A stretch of 64,000 nt of DNA from Streptomyces sp. NK08204 (GCF_020400585.1 NZ_JAINVF010000006.1:124001-188000), one strand, 5' to 3'; positions 16,653-24,904 are shown, numbered from the stretch's first letter. Program-made: numbers and translations. Notes: generated by a model from the letters alone, not told the origin.

Positions 16653-17396
16653 TTAATCGATACCGGCCTTCGCCCGCCACAGCGACGCCAGCGAACGGTC
16701 GCCGGCCACCTGCGGCACCGGCACCCGGTTCCACAGCGCCAGGTACAACTCGTCGGCGGGCCCGGACAGTTCGGCATCGGCGGTGCCGGCCGTGTCCCTC
16801 GAGGTCACCGGCGGCTCGGCGCTGAGCCGTACGGTCCACACCGCGTCCGCGCCGCCGTCCTGCGCCCGCACCCGCAGCACCCTCGGCTCGTCCGTCCGTA
16901 CCTGGCTCTTGCTGCGGGCGTGGAAACCGCGCAGCAGCTCGTCGATGCCGTCCACCGCGAAGTCCGTGGCGACCGGGGTGGCCGCAGCGCCCAGCGCGGC
17001 CTCGGCGTCGTACCGGTGCACGGTCGTCTCGTGCGCCTGCCGCCGGGTCCAGAACGTCAGCGGCGAGGGGCAGGGCGCCGGATGGAAGGTCCAGCACTCC
17101 AGGTCGGCGGGGGCGGCGTCCAGCGTGTCCACCAGCAGGCGGTGGCTGTCGCGGTACCAGGCCACCAGCTCGGCGCCGTCCAGGTCTGGGTCCTCCTCGA
17201 GGGGTCGCGGGGTGGCGAGCCCTTCGGTGACGAACCCGGCGGCCCACCGGTGTACTGCGCCCGTGTGCCGCAACAGGTCGCGCACCTGCCAGTCGGGGCA
17301 GGTCGGCACCTTGGCGTCGGTGCCCGCACGTTCGGCGGCTGCCGCCAGCAGGCGGCCCTCTCGGTCCAGTGTCTGCAGGTACTCAGCGATCTCCAT
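16653..17396 (-). CDS. Maleylpyruvate-isomerase family mycothiol-dependent enzyme (DinB-like)
   Basis: 247-residue member of the MDMPI/DinB-like four-helix bundle family. The N-terminal domain has metal ligands in VPTCPDWQVRDLLRHTGAVHRW (His near 43 and 47) and in RRQAHETTVHRYDAE (His near 135 and 139). The C-terminal domain is the small MDMPI_C fold ending PADELYLALWNR. Family enzymes use mycothiol for isomerisation or conjugation; many paralogues exist in Streptomyces and the substrate is not predictable. The start at 17396 begins the conserved fold, although the frame runs open to 17729. Confidence 0.88.
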   Translation of the reverse strand: MEIAEYLQTLDREGRLLAAAAERAGTDAKVPTCPDWQVRDLLRHTGAVHRWAAGFVTEGLATPRPLEEDPDLDGAELVAWYRDSHRLLVDTLDAAPADLECWTFHPAPCPSPLTFWTRRQAHETTVHRYDAEAALGAAATPVATDFAVDGIDELLRGFHARSKSQVRTDEPRVLRVRAQDGGADAVWTVRLSAEPPVTSRDTAGTADAELSGPADELYLALWNRVPVPQVAGDRSLASLWRAKAGID

Positions 17397-17778
17397 GCGG
17401 CCGAGTCTGCAGGATGGACCCGGCTCGATGCCCGCGTTTTTCCCCTCGGGACCGTCATCGGGAGCGTGAGGGGACACGACGGCGACCGGGCCGGACGCGG
17501 GGCGCCGCTCGGCGTGGAGGTCGGGGTCCCGAGTGTCCGCCCCCCCGCACCGGCTCGCGGCCCCACACCAGCGGCGCGTACGCCTGCTTCCTCGGCGTGC
17601 GGGGCACCGGTCTTCCTCGGTGTGCAGGGCCTCGGCCGCGTCCGCGTCCGCGGCGGTCCCGCCTCGGCGTGCCCGACGGAAGGCCGAGTGCGCGAGGCTG
17701 GAGAGGACCCTTCCGTGCAAGGAGCCCACCCGGCCTGCCCGACGGGAAAGTTGGTGGGTCGCGAACTGCCGGCCTCGC
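17397..17778. other. 382-bp gap without a recognisable gene
   Basis: Lies between two minus-strand genes. All six frames give Arg/Pro/Ala-rich translations with no motif. No hairpin stronger than background was seen. Confidence 0.4.
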
Positions 17779-18981
17779 TCAGCCGCTCATGACCCGCCGG
17801 GTCGACACCCCGACGGCGGCGGCCACGGCGGCCAGTACGGCGACGCTGGTGAGTGCGACGGGCAGGGAGAACCGGTCGGCCATGAGCCCGATCGCGGGCG
17901 GGCCCAGCAGCATGCCGCCGTAGCCCAGGGTCGAGGCCACAGCGACACCGGACGCACCGGCCAGGGCGCCGGCCCGTTCCACGGCGACCGGGAAGAGGTT
18001 GGCGAGGCCGAGTCCGGTGACGGCGAAGCCCAGCAGCGCCGCCCACACCGACGGCGCGAGCGAGCCGAGCAGCATGCCCGCCGCTGCGGTGGTACCGCCG
18101 GCGATCACAGTCCGGGCACGGCCGAGGCGCTCCAGCAGAGCCGTCCCGGTCAGCCGGCCGGCGGTCATGGCGAGTGCGAAACACGCGTATCCGGCCGCCG
18201 CCGAGCCCGACGAGGCCGCGAGGTCCTGCTGGAGATGCAGGGCACCCCAGTCGGCCATGGCCCCCTCGCCGTAGGCAGTGCACAGCGCGATCAGCCCGAA
18301 CACCACGACCAGTCCCCGGGTACGGCCGTCCGCCGGGCGTGCCCCGCCACCGGTCTCCGGCAGCACACGTTCCTGGGGCACGGGAGGCTCGTGCCGCAGC
18401 AGCGTCCGCCCGGCGACACCCGTGACCAGCAGCCCGATCAGCGTCAGACCGGACAGGTGCCAGACGGGGGAGACCGCTCCGGCGACCAGTCCGCCGAGGC
18501 TCGCGCCGGCCATCCCGCCGAGGCTGAACGCCGCGTGGAAACCCGGCATGACCGGCCTGCGCAGCGCGGCCACCAGGTCGACGGCGGCGGTGTTGAAAGC
18601 CACGTTGACGCCGCCGTATCCGGCGCCGAAGAGCAGCAGGACGGCACCGAGCGCCGCCGCGGAGTGGGTGAGCGGGGGCAATGCGACACTGAGCGCGAGC
18701 ACCACCATGCACACCACTGTCACCGGGTGACTGCCGTAACGGCGGCACAGCCTGCCGGTCAGTGTCATGGTGAGCACCGCGCCGGCGGACACCCCGAGCA
18801 GGGCGAGCCCGAGGGCGCCGGCGGAGGCGTGCGTCTGGTGCTTGATGTCGGGGATACGGACGACCCAGCCGGCGAAGACGAAGCCGTCCAGGGCGAAGAA
18901 GGCGGTGATCGCCGCGCGCAGACGAGTGAGATCGGTGCCCGGCAGGACGCTGTGCGAACGGGTTTTGTTTATTAGCGGCAC
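17779..18981 (-). CDS. MFS transporter, 12 helices
   Basis: 400-residue major facilitator carrier of the type with the TM1 segment AITAFFALDGFVFAGWVVRIPDIK and TM4-5 GAGYGGVNVAFNTAAVDLVA, which recalls the sugar/FucP-like or YbjJ-like branch. The GTG at 18981 is supported by a consensus promoter (TTGTCG, 17-bp gap, TAGGGT) ending only 6 bases upstream, so the mRNA is probably leaderless. Transported substrate unknown. The adjacent downstream gene on the same strand is 382 bp away and probably separate. Confidence 0.88.
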   Translation of the reverse strand: MPLINKTRSHSVLPGTDLTRLRAAITAFFALDGFVFAGWVVRIPDIKHQTHASAGALGLALLGVSAGAVLTMTLTGRLCRRYGSHPVTVVCMVVLALSVALPPLTHSAAALGAVLLLFGAGYGGVNVAFNTAAVDLVAALRRPVMPGFHAAFSLGGMAGASLGGLVAGAVSPVWHLSGLTLIGLLVTGVAGRTLLRHEPPVPQERVLPETGGGARPADGRTRGLVVVFGLIALCTAYGEGAMADWGALHLQQDLAASSGSAAAGYACFALAMTAGRLTGTALLERLGRARTVIAGGTTAAAGMLLGSLAPSVWAALLGFAVTGLGLANLFPVAVERAGALAGASGVAVASTLGYGGMLLGPPAIGLMADRFSLPVALTSVAVLAAVAAAVGVSTRRVMSG

Positions 18982-18987
18982 AAAGTC

Positions 18988-19016
18988 ACCCTAGAGATGT
19001 CCGACGGCGGCGACAA
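18988..19016 (-). promoter_or_regulatory. Consensus housekeeping promoter of the MFS gene
   Basis: On the minus strand TTGTCG (19016-19011), 17-bp spacer, TAGGGT (18993-18988). The predicted start of transcription is close to the GTG at 18981, so the transcript would lack a leader and the gene needs no ribosome site. Confidence 0.65.
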
Positions 19017-19495
19017 GGGTGTGGGGGTGTCTGGGGCGGTCGAGGTGTGCCGCCGGACGGTCTTGCAGGATCCAGGCTCCGGATCGCCCGGGACGGCCGC
19101 CGCCATGGCCGCACGCGTTCGGCACGCCCAGCTCGGCGGAGCTTCGGCCGGTGTCGGTCGGGACGGTGCGGAGGCAGAGGCCCGGGCCGGCCGCGACCGT
19201 CATGTTCGCGTGGGCCCACGCCCACGAGCCGGACGCTCCCGATGGCGCGGGAACTCGGCCGCGGGCGATGACCGGTGGGGGTCAGCGGCCCCGGTGCGCT
19301 GCCCTGCCGCCCCGGGAACCGAGGAGGAACTCGCCGAGTTCGAGAACGATGTGCCGACGGAGTTCGTGCGCTCCCGCCGTCGCGGATGCTCTCGGCCGCC
19401 ACGACCAGGCCACGACTCGTCTCCTCGACGAGGCGGGCGGGGCAGGGAGTCGACGTGCCGGGCGAGCCCGCACCCAACGGTGATTCACTGGCGCG
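19017..19495. other. About 480 bp without a confident gene
   Basis: A 70-codon minus-strand frame (18991-19203) and several plus-strand frames are open, but none shows a motif, ribosome site or plausible composition. I see nothing definite here beyond the MFS promoter at its left edge. Confidence 0.35.
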
Positions 19496-19966
19496 ATGGG
19501 ACCGTTCCACGAGTACCTCACGGACTGGGAGTTCGGCGAAGAGTGGCGGCCAGTGGTCGAGCGCCTCGCGGCCCGCGTCACGACCTGGCCCAGTGGGGCG
19601 CCGGAACCGGAAGACTTCTGCGTGGACTTCCCCGTCGACGGCCTGTGGACAGACGGCCTGCTGGTGTGGGTGAGCCTGGTCGACCCGTTGCGCAACAGGA
19701 TCAGCACCTGTCTGGGCGGCCAGATCGACCGTACGGGTCTGCGCTGCGGCACCCTGAACCCCCACAATCCGGGAGACCGTCTCGACTGCCGCTTCGTCCT
19801 CCTCGGTGAAGGAAGATCCCTCTCTGCCCTGGCGGATGTGCTTCTGGACTGGGTGGCTGCCGAGGCCGCACGTCTCTCGACCGGTCGACCGCAACCCCCG
19901 CGCCCGTCGGGGTGCCGGCAACCGGAGGCCGGGCCACGGTTCGCGGATACACCGAAAGGCCGATGA
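19496..19966 (+). CDS. Hypothetical protein
   Basis: 156-residue product starting MGPFHEYLTDWEFGEEWRPVVERLAARV. The first 120 residues have a natural soluble-protein composition with alternating strands and helices (VDFPVDGLWTDGLLVWVSLVDP, DRLDCRFVLLGEGRS); the last 35 are Pro/Arg-rich and may be read-through of an eroded end. No family recognised. A strong bidirectional terminator follows, which supports real transcription. Confidence 0.5.
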   Translation: MGPFHEYLTDWEFGEEWRPVVERLAARVTTWPSGAPEPEDFCVDFPVDGLWTDGLLVWVSLVDPLRNRISTCLGGQIDRTGLRCGTLNPHNPGDRLDCRFVLLGEGRSLSALADVLLDWVAAEAARLSTGRPQPPRPSGCRQPEAGPRFADTPKGR

Positions 19967-19981
19967 TGATGATCTGGAAGT

Positions 19982-20011
19982 AGCCGCCTCCGGCCGAAAC
20001 CGGAGGCGGCT
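19982..20011. terminator. Bidirectional hairpin terminator
   Basis: Perfect 12-bp stem AGCCGCCTCCGG / CCGGAGGCGGCT with loop CCGAAA. It lies between the convergent hypothetical gene (ends 19966) and the secreted-protein gene (ends 20032), so it can serve both. Confidence 0.88.
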
Positions 20012-20031
20012 CGTCGTTCAGTACCGTGTCC

Positions 20032-20394
20032 TCAGTAGCGCAGGTTCAGCTTCACCGTGGCGCTCCTGCCGGTATAGGACTGGTGGATCTGCTCGCGCCT
20101 GCCGGAACCGCAGGCCTTCACCTCGTCCGCGTAGCGTTGGTTCTCGGGCCTGATCGTGACTGCCGCGCACAGGCCGTCGGACCGGGTGTCCTCCACCCAC
20201 CCGTCGATGTACAGCATCTCGACCCCCTCGACCTTCCTGCACTTCAGTGTCCACGTGGCCACCCCGCCGTCGATCTTGGGGGAGTCGCTGTGAGGGCAGG
20301 TCGCAGCACTGGCCGGCGTCGCGCTGCCCACCACCGTCCCTCCGACCAGTGCAACGGCAGCCAGGGCGGTGCGAACAGACGAGGCCAGGCGCAT
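20032..20394 (-). CDS. Small secreted protein with four cysteines
   Basis: 120 residues with a clear Sec signal peptide (MRLASSVRTALAAVALVGGTVVGSATPASA, about 30 residues, AxA site) and a mature domain of about 90 residues. The mature part holds four cysteines (in ATCPHSDSPK, TLKCRKVEG, GLCAAVTIRP and KACGSGRR), compatible with two disulfides. Alternating hydrophobic strands (ATWTLKCR, SATVKLNLRY) suggest a small beta domain. The ATG at 20394 is preferred over the longer frame because GGAAGGAAG lies 8-16 bases upstream and the signal peptide starts there. Function unknown; extracellular. Confidence 0.75.
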   Translation of the reverse strand: MRLASSVRTALAAVALVGGTVVGSATPASAATCPHSDSPKIDGGVATWTLKCRKVEGVEMLYIDGWVEDTRSDGLCAAVTIRPENQRYADEVKACGSGRREQIHQSYTGRSATVKLNLRY

Positions 20395-20633
20395 GATGGG
20401 TCTTCCTTCCGTGGGGCCTGGAGCGAACATAGGAGGTTCTGGCTGCAGGCGGAGTGGTGCTACTCCCAAGGGGCGACTCAATGCGTCCTTCTGAGTGACA
20501 CGGGCCGATGAGGGCAGCTGTCCACGCGGGCATCGGACACGTCGCTGCGGTACGGACGACGAGCACTCACCACCCGTGCAGCGACCGCCGACGCGCCGGC
20601 CACAAGAACATCACGGAACACCGGCTCCCCGGA

Positions 20634-21632
20634 TCAGATGCCCTCTTGCAGCAGACTGCCGGCGCGGAGAGTCCGTTGATACAGGACGCGGTGACCGACA
20701 CGGGTCCTGGTGACCAGTCCGGAACGGTGCAGGATCCCCAGGTGGTAGGAGACGCTGCTTGCGGCCAGGAAGTGACGCCCGCTCAGTTCCGTGGTGGTTC
20801 GAGGGGTCTCGAGGTCGGAGAGGAGCTTGGCCCGGGTCACGCCCAGCAGCGCACCTGCGGGAGACATGGCCGCGGGTTCGGTACCAGACTCCGGGGGAGC
20901 CGGGTAGACCAGCATCGGCTGCCTGCGTAACGGTCCGTGCGGAAGCGGATCGATGATCATGTGCAGGTCGGTGTTGAACACGGAAGGAGTGAGGACCAGG
21001 CAAGTGTTGTGGGCGATCCGTCCCTGAAAGCGGGTGATCAGACGTAGATGGTCATCGCCCCACATGATCCGGGGATGGAGGCTGGTGAGCATGCCGGCCA
21101 GGCCGTCCCGTGCGGTCGTGTGGGCTCGTCGGGTGATGTCCGCCTCGATACGGGCGCGCAGAGGCGCCCAGTTCGGCCCGATCGCCACCTGCCACAGCCG
21201 GTCCAGCTCCGCGGCCAAGCGCTCGGCGAACGCGCGCTCACCCTGTTGCACCGCATCCAGCACGGATCTGGGCGCGGGACTGCCCAGCACGTGCATCGAC
21301 CTGTTTCCCTCGATCATGATCTGGAGCTCGATGCGCAGCCGCTCAGGGTCGGCGCCGGCCACCCTGTGCAACTCGTCCTGTACGGCCATCTCCGAGGCCT
21401 CGGGCTGCGGAGTGAGAAAGTCCGGGACGTAGTCCCACGATCCGCCGAACAGCGATGTGAGCAGGATCAGTTTCTCGTCGCGGAACGACTCTCGGAGCAG
21501 AGCGCTCCACCCTCTGGCACGGGACTGCACGCTCTTCCGGACCAGCCACAGGGCGTCGACCATGTTCCCGAGCGGCGAAATCGCCAGACGTGTGTTCGCC
21601 AGGGTCTGTGCGTCCATGTCGATGCGTAGCAC
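20634..21632 (-). CDS. ArsR-like winged-helix regulator with DUF5937-type N-terminus
   Basis: 332-residue regulator of the large ArsR-type family of actinobacteria. The N-terminal two thirds (LANTRLAISPLGNMVDALWLVRK, then FLTPQPEASEMAVQDELHRV) form the DUF5937-like domain. The C-terminal winged helix reads VTRAKLLSDLETPRTTTELSGRHFLAASSVSYHLGILHRSGLVTRTRVGHRVLYQRT. The frame is open to 21809 but the GTG at 21632 gives the typical VLRI start; GTG at 21638 is an alternative. It faces a region of decayed genes (AraC and DUF5317 fragments), so its original targets may be lost. Confidence 0.85.
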   Translation of the reverse strand: MLRIDMDAQTLANTRLAISPLGNMVDALWLVRKSVQSRARGWSALLRESFRDEKLILLTSLFGGSWDYVPDFLTPQPEASEMAVQDELHRVAGADPERLRIELQIMIEGNRSMHVLGSPAPRSVLDAVQQGERAFAERLAAELDRLWQVAIGPNWAPLRARIEADITRRAHTTARDGLAGMLTSLHPRIMWGDDHLRLITRFQGRIAHNTCLVLTPSVFNTDLHMIIDPLPHGPLRRQPMLVYPAPPESGTEPAAMSPAGALLGVTRAKLLSDLETPRTTTELSGRHFLAASSVSYHLGILHRSGLVTRTRVGHRVLYQRTLRAGSLLQEGI

Positions 21633-21829
21633 GGCCACCCCCGTCGGGCCGCACCCCAGGCACGTGGCTCCGGGTACGGCCAACAAACTCGATCGAACCA
21701 TGACGGCCGGAGAACCCCCCAGGCCCCGACTTGTGATTGTGCACTCAGGCATCGTCGGCGCGAGCAGCCTTGGCGAAGTATTTCCAGGAACAGCACTGGA
21801 GATGAGCACACACAGCCCTCAAGGCGTGC

Positions 21830-21975
21830 CCCGACTCGGATGCGGCGCCTGGAAAGTGCCGGGGCCGACCTCGTCGACCCGCGACTGCGGCACCGCCTGG
21901 TCCACACCATCGGCGCCCGCTGGGCCTTCCGCGGCCCCGCCGACTTCAGCCACACCTCACGGTTCCGGCAACCAC
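21830..21975 (+). pseudogene. C-terminal fragment of an AraC-family regulator
   Basis: One plus-strand frame reads MRRLESAGADLVDPRLRHR then LVHTIGARWAFRGPADFSH. This is the typical second half of an AraC/XylS HTH (RRLE-CRRDLADP-L--RPVH-IAARWGF-DAA-FSRAFR). The usual RAFR-AYG-TP-EYR ending is missing; the frame continues as unrelated Arg/Pro-rich sequence. No start codon, ligand domain or first HTH motif precedes it, so it is a remnant of about 45 residues. Confidence 0.6.
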
Positions 21976-22022
21976 TGGCCCGGCGAACGGGCCACTGCCG
22001 CTCTTCCCGCCGCGAGCAGCCA

Positions 22023-22546
22023 CCTTCTCCGGAGGCCCCTTCTTGCCCTGGTGTTCGCCCTCTCCCCGCTATGGCTCGGGCTGAACGCCCAAGGCCGTCC
22101 CTGGCCGCTGACGGCCGCTGACGGCCGCTGCCGTGGCGGTTGCCGTCGGCGGTGCCCTGCTCAACGCCCTGGCGTCCGCCGCCGACGGCCGCATGCCCTA
22201 CGGCCCTTGCGCCGCGGCAGCCGCTGGACCGGCCGCCGGACCCCGGACGGCCAAGAACGTGTCCGCAGGGCACACCGTGCGTCTGCTCGCACTCGGCGAC
22301 ACCATCCCTGTCCCGGCCCTGCACGCCGTGATCAGCATCGGCGACATCCTCCTGGCCGCCTCCGCCGTACTGCTCATCTCCACCGCCATGCACCACAACG
22401 CCCAGCCGCGCACGCCCGCTACGAACAGGGGACACCATGTCCAGCACCCTCACCTGGCGACGCCTGACCCTTATCGCCTTCGCTGTCGCCGCCGTCGCTG
22501 CCCTGCTCACACCCTCGGCGGAGCCCCCGACTGCACCGGCGGCTGA
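22023..22546 (+). pseudogene. DUF5317-family membrane protein gene broken by a 10-bp duplication
   Basis: The helix RRPLLALVFALSPLWLGLN followed by AQGRPWPLTAA is in one frame up to about 22119. The continuation VAVAVGGALLNALASAADGRMPYGP, then HTVRLLALGDTIPVPAL and HAVISIGDILLAASAVLLIS, is in the next frame from 22133. These blocks match the DUF5317 pattern (LLN-LA---NGRMP, L-D-I-LP---V-SIGD-L---G). At the junction the unit ACGGCCGCTG occurs twice in tandem (22111-22130). Removing one copy fuses the frames into one smooth helix. The N-terminal 60-70 residues of the family are also absent. The DUF5317 label is from memory of the pattern. Confidence 0.7.
22111..22130 (+). repeat. 10-bp tandem duplication causing the frameshift
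   Basis: ACGGCCGCTG at 22111-22120 and again at 22121-22130. A related CTGGCCGCTG (8 of 10) precedes at 22101-22110. This is a slippage-prone tract; deletion of one unit restores the DUF5317 frame. Confidence 0.9.
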
Positions 22547-22625
22547 CCCGGCCGCGCGGTGCCGCATGGCCCAGCGGCCGGACTTGGCGCGGTCCTCGGA
22601 GCCGGGACGCGCGGGTGGGGTGTGA
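22437..22625 (+). CDS. Short single-span membrane or secreted peptide, uncertain
   Basis: 62 codons: MSSTLTWRRLTLIAFAVAAVAALLTPSAEPP has a charged start and one hydrophobic span (LTLIAFAVAAVAALL), then a Pro/Ala tail. AGGGGAC lies 5-10 bases before the ATG, a plausible ribosome site. It overlaps the 3' part of the broken DUF5317 frame by about 110 bp, so either that frame runs past its true end or this ORF is chance. Possibly a former partner gene. Confidence 0.4.
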   Translation: MSSTLTWRRLTLIAFAVAAVAALLTPSAEPPTAPAADPAARCRMAQRPDLARSSEPGRAGGV

Positions 22626-22701
22626 ACGCGGGGCGGATACAGGTCGGTTAATGCTTGCTCACGAGCTGGTTGCAGAGGGATGAGCAGGCCATGATGGGCC
22701 C

Positions 22702-23097
22702 ATGACGTTGGCCTCGCGTGCGCTCGCGCTCTTGGCGACCTGGCCGGACCTGAGACCGGCCATGCCCAGCTGTGGTCTGGGACAGGCGGTGAGTTCGCCG
22801 CAGGGCGAGATCGCCCACTTCCACTCGGACCGTGATGTGGATCTGCGGCTGACCGACCGGGCCATCCGGCGGTTCGCCGGGAACTTCAAGGGCTCGGACG
22901 CCATCCGGGTCGTGCCGGGGTCGCAGTGGGTGACCCTGCGGCTCGACGCCGCGAGCGACGTCGACCTGCTGCTGACCCTGGTCAGCGTGGCGCTCCAGGC
23001 GCAACAGGTCTGGCCCGACCCCGGCGACCGGCAGCCGCTCGGCTGCAACGACCAGCGTGGCGCGGGGTTCGTGAAGGCGGACCTCGGCGGCATCTGA
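22702..23097 (+). CDS. Luciferase-family domain protein (DUF5519 type)
   Basis: 131 residues: ALLATWPDLRPAMPSCGLGQAVSSPQGEIAHFHSDRDVDLRLTDRAI, then HPD-like VPGSQWVTLRLDAASDVDLLLTLVSVAL. This is the small alpha/beta domain annotated as luciferase family (DUF5519) in actinobacteria, from family memory. It has EIAHFHSD, the usual conserved His/Asp patch. No light-emitting function is implied. It is convergent with the DeoR gene, 12 bp apart. Confidence 0.7.
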   Translation: MTLASRALALLATWPDLRPAMPSCGLGQAVSSPQGEIAHFHSDRDVDLRLTDRAIRRFAGNFKGSDAIRVVPGSQWVTLRLDAASDVDLLLTLVSVALQAQQVWPDPGDRQPLGCNDQRGAGFVKADLGGI

Positions 23098-23109
23098 CGC
23101 CGGCGGACG

Positions 23110-23889
23110 TCAGACCACCAGGACCTGGATGCCCGCGTCCTCGAAGCGGCCCACCGTGTCCTGGCTCACTGCCGTGTCCGTCACCAGCGTGCTCACCAGA
23201 TCCGCCGCGCAGATGCGGGCGAACGCCCGTTGGCCCAGCTTGCTGGAGTCGGCGGCCACCACCACCCGCTCGGCGCGTTCGCACAGCAGCCGGTTGATCG
23301 CGGCCTCCGCCTCGTCGTGCGCCGCCGCGCCGTGCGTGACGTCGAAGGCGACGACGCCGAGGACCGCCACGTCGAGCCTGATCTGAGCGAGCACGCCGTC
23401 CGCGAGCGGGCCGATGAGTTCGTACGACTGTGCGCGCGCCACCCCGCCCGTCACCACGATCTTGAACTGGGGGCGTACGGCAAGCTCGTTGGCGATGTTG
23501 AGCGCGTTCGTGACGATCGTCAGCGCGGGTGAGCCGCTGCTCAGATCGCCGCGCACGGCGAGCGCCCGGGCCACCTCCGTGGTGGTCGTGCCGCCGGTCA
23601 GCCCCACCGCCTCGCCCGGCGCGACGAGGCCGGCGACGGCCTTGGCGATGCGCTGCTTCTCGGAGGCGCGGCGGGCCGTCTTGTAGCGCAACGGCAGCTC
23701 GTACGACACCCCGTGCACCACTGCCCCGCCGCGCGTGCGCACCAGCATCTGCTGCTCGGCGAGCTGGTCGAAGTCCCGGCGGATCGTCGCCGCCGACACC
23801 TCCAGTGCGGTCGCGGCCTCCTCGACCTCCAGCCGGCCGCGCTCGACGAGAAGTTCCAGCAGCGCCTTCCAGCGGGCGTCCCGGGACAT
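23110..23889 (-). CDS. DeoR/GlpR family sugar-catabolism repressor
   Basis: 259 residues: winged HTH (LLELLVERGRLEVEEAATALEVSAATIRRDFDQLAEQQMLVRTRGGAV, residues 10-57) followed by the DeoR C-terminal sensor domain with GLTGGTTTTEVARAL, TNALNIANEL, VVTGGVARAQSYELIGPLA and VVAADSSKLGQRAFARI. Such proteins sense phosphosugars. It is divergent from an SIS isomerase-aldolase operon whose promoter carries an inverted repeat, so it is the likely repressor of amino-sugar or hexitol use. Confidence 0.92.
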   Translation of the reverse strand: MSRDARWKALLELLVERGRLEVEEAATALEVSAATIRRDFDQLAEQQMLVRTRGGAVVHGVSYELPLRYKTARRASEKQRIAKAVAGLVAPGEAVGLTGGTTTTEVARALAVRGDLSSGSPALTIVTNALNIANELAVRPQFKIVVTGGVARAQSYELIGPLADGVLAQIRLDVAVLGVVAFDVTHGAAAHDEAEAAINRLLCERAERVVVAADSSKLGQRAFARICAADLVSTLVTDTAVSQDTVGRFEDAGIQVLVV

Positions 23890-23962
23890 CTGCAGCCTCC
23901 GTTCTCGGACCGTTCTCCGATCTCACGGCGACCCTAGCGCACCCCGCGCTGAGCTCGAATGC

Positions 23963-24005
23963 TTGATTGTGCTCGAAAAATAGCTATATCTTGCAGGAAC
24001 AATCA
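23963..24005 (+). promoter_or_regulatory. Promoter and DeoR operator of the SIS-aldolase operon
   Basis: TTGATT (23963-23968), 16-bp spacer, TATATC (23985-23990). Perfect arms TGATTGT (23964-23970) and ACAATCA (23999-24005) place one half-site on the -35 box and the other just after the expected start of transcription. GCTCGAA is also directly repeated at 23953 and 23971. GGAGGGTG at 24012-24019 serves the ATG at 24023. Confidence 0.75.
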
Positions 24006-24022
24006 GCTAGGGAGGGTGTGGC

Positions 24023-24904
24023 ATGAGCCATGTCGAGCACGAGCTGAACAGCCAGCCCGAGTGCTGGACACGCGCGGCCGAGGAGGCCGGACGGCACGCC
24101 GGAGCGCTGCCGGCGCCGGGGGAGCGGGTCGCGTTCGTCGGGTGTGGGACGTCGTACTTCATGGCGCAGGCGGCGGCCGTCCTGCGGGAGAGCACCGGCC
24201 AGGGGGAGAGCGACGCGTTCGCCGCGTCCGAGTTCCCGCGCGGACGGTCGTACGACCGAGTCGTCGCCCTCACACGTTCCGGCACCACCACCGAGGTACT
24301 CGATCTGCTGGGCGCGTTGCGAGGAAACGCGCGGACCACGGCCGTCACCGCCGACCCCGCGACCCCCGTGACGACGGCGGCCGACGATCTCGTCGTACTG
24401 GACTTCGCCGACGAACGCTCGGTCGTCCAGACCCGCTTCGCGACCACCGCGTTCACCCTCCTACGCGCCCACCTCGGCCTGCACCCCGACACCGCCGTGG
24501 CCGACGCCCGTACGGCTCTGTCCGTTCCGCTGCCCGAAGGCCTGGTCGGCTGCACGCAGTTCACCTTCCTGGGCCGTGGCTGGACCGTCGGACTGGCCAA
24601 CGAGGCCGGACTGAAGATGCGTGAGGCCGCGCTGTCCTGGACGGAGTCCTACCCGGCGATGGAGTACCGGCACGGCCCGATCAGCATCACCAGCCACGGC
24701 ACGGCGACCTGGATGCTCGGCGAGGCACCCGACGGGCTGGAAGAACAGGTCCGCGGCACCGGCGGGCTGTGGGTCGCGGGCGGGCTCGACCCGCTCGCCG
24801 AACTCCTCCGCGTCCAGCGGCTCGCCGTCGCCGTCGCCGCCGCCCGCGGCCTCGACCCCGACCGGCCGCGCCACCTGACCCGCTCTGTGATCCTCGCGCC
24901 CTGA
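24023..24904 (+). CDS. SIS-domain sugar isomerase/deaminase (AgaS-like)
   Basis: 293 residues with two SIS folds: RVAFVGCGTSYFMAQAAAVL near residue 34, VVALTRSGTTTEVLDLLGAL near 80, and FTFLGRGWTVGLANEAGLKMREAALSWTESYPAMEYRHGPISI near 172-214, the pattern of the GlmS isomerase domain and of AgaS. The likely role is isomerising or deaminating an amino-sugar phosphate. It lacks the glutaminase domain of GlmS. First gene of an operon with the class II aldolase, behind a DeoR-controlled promoter. This resembles the N-acetylgalactosamine (aga) pathway, but no deacetylase or kinase is here. Confidence 0.85.
   Translation: MSHVEHELNSQPECWTRAAEEAGRHAGALPAPGERVAFVGCGTSYFMAQAAAVLRESTGQGESDAFAASEFPRGRSYDRVVALTRSGTTTEVLDLLGALRGNARTTAVTADPATPVTTAADDLVVLDFADERSVVQTRFATTAFTLLRAHLGLHPDTAVADARTALSVPLPEGLVGCTQFTFLGRGWTVGLANEAGLKMREAALSWTESYPAMEYRHGPISITSHGTATWMLGEAPDGLEEQVRGTGGLWVAGGLDPLAELLRVQRLAVAVAAARGLDPDRPRHLTRSVILAP

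Noticed and set aside
14348..18748. Several 500-600-codon frames on the same strand as, or opposite to, the two MFS genes
   Set aside because: Composition (Arg, Pro, Gly runs) and absence of motifs mark them as off-frame shadows.
18991..19203. 70-codon minus-strand ORF before the MFS gene
   Set aside because: No ribosome site or motif, and it overlaps the MFS promoter.
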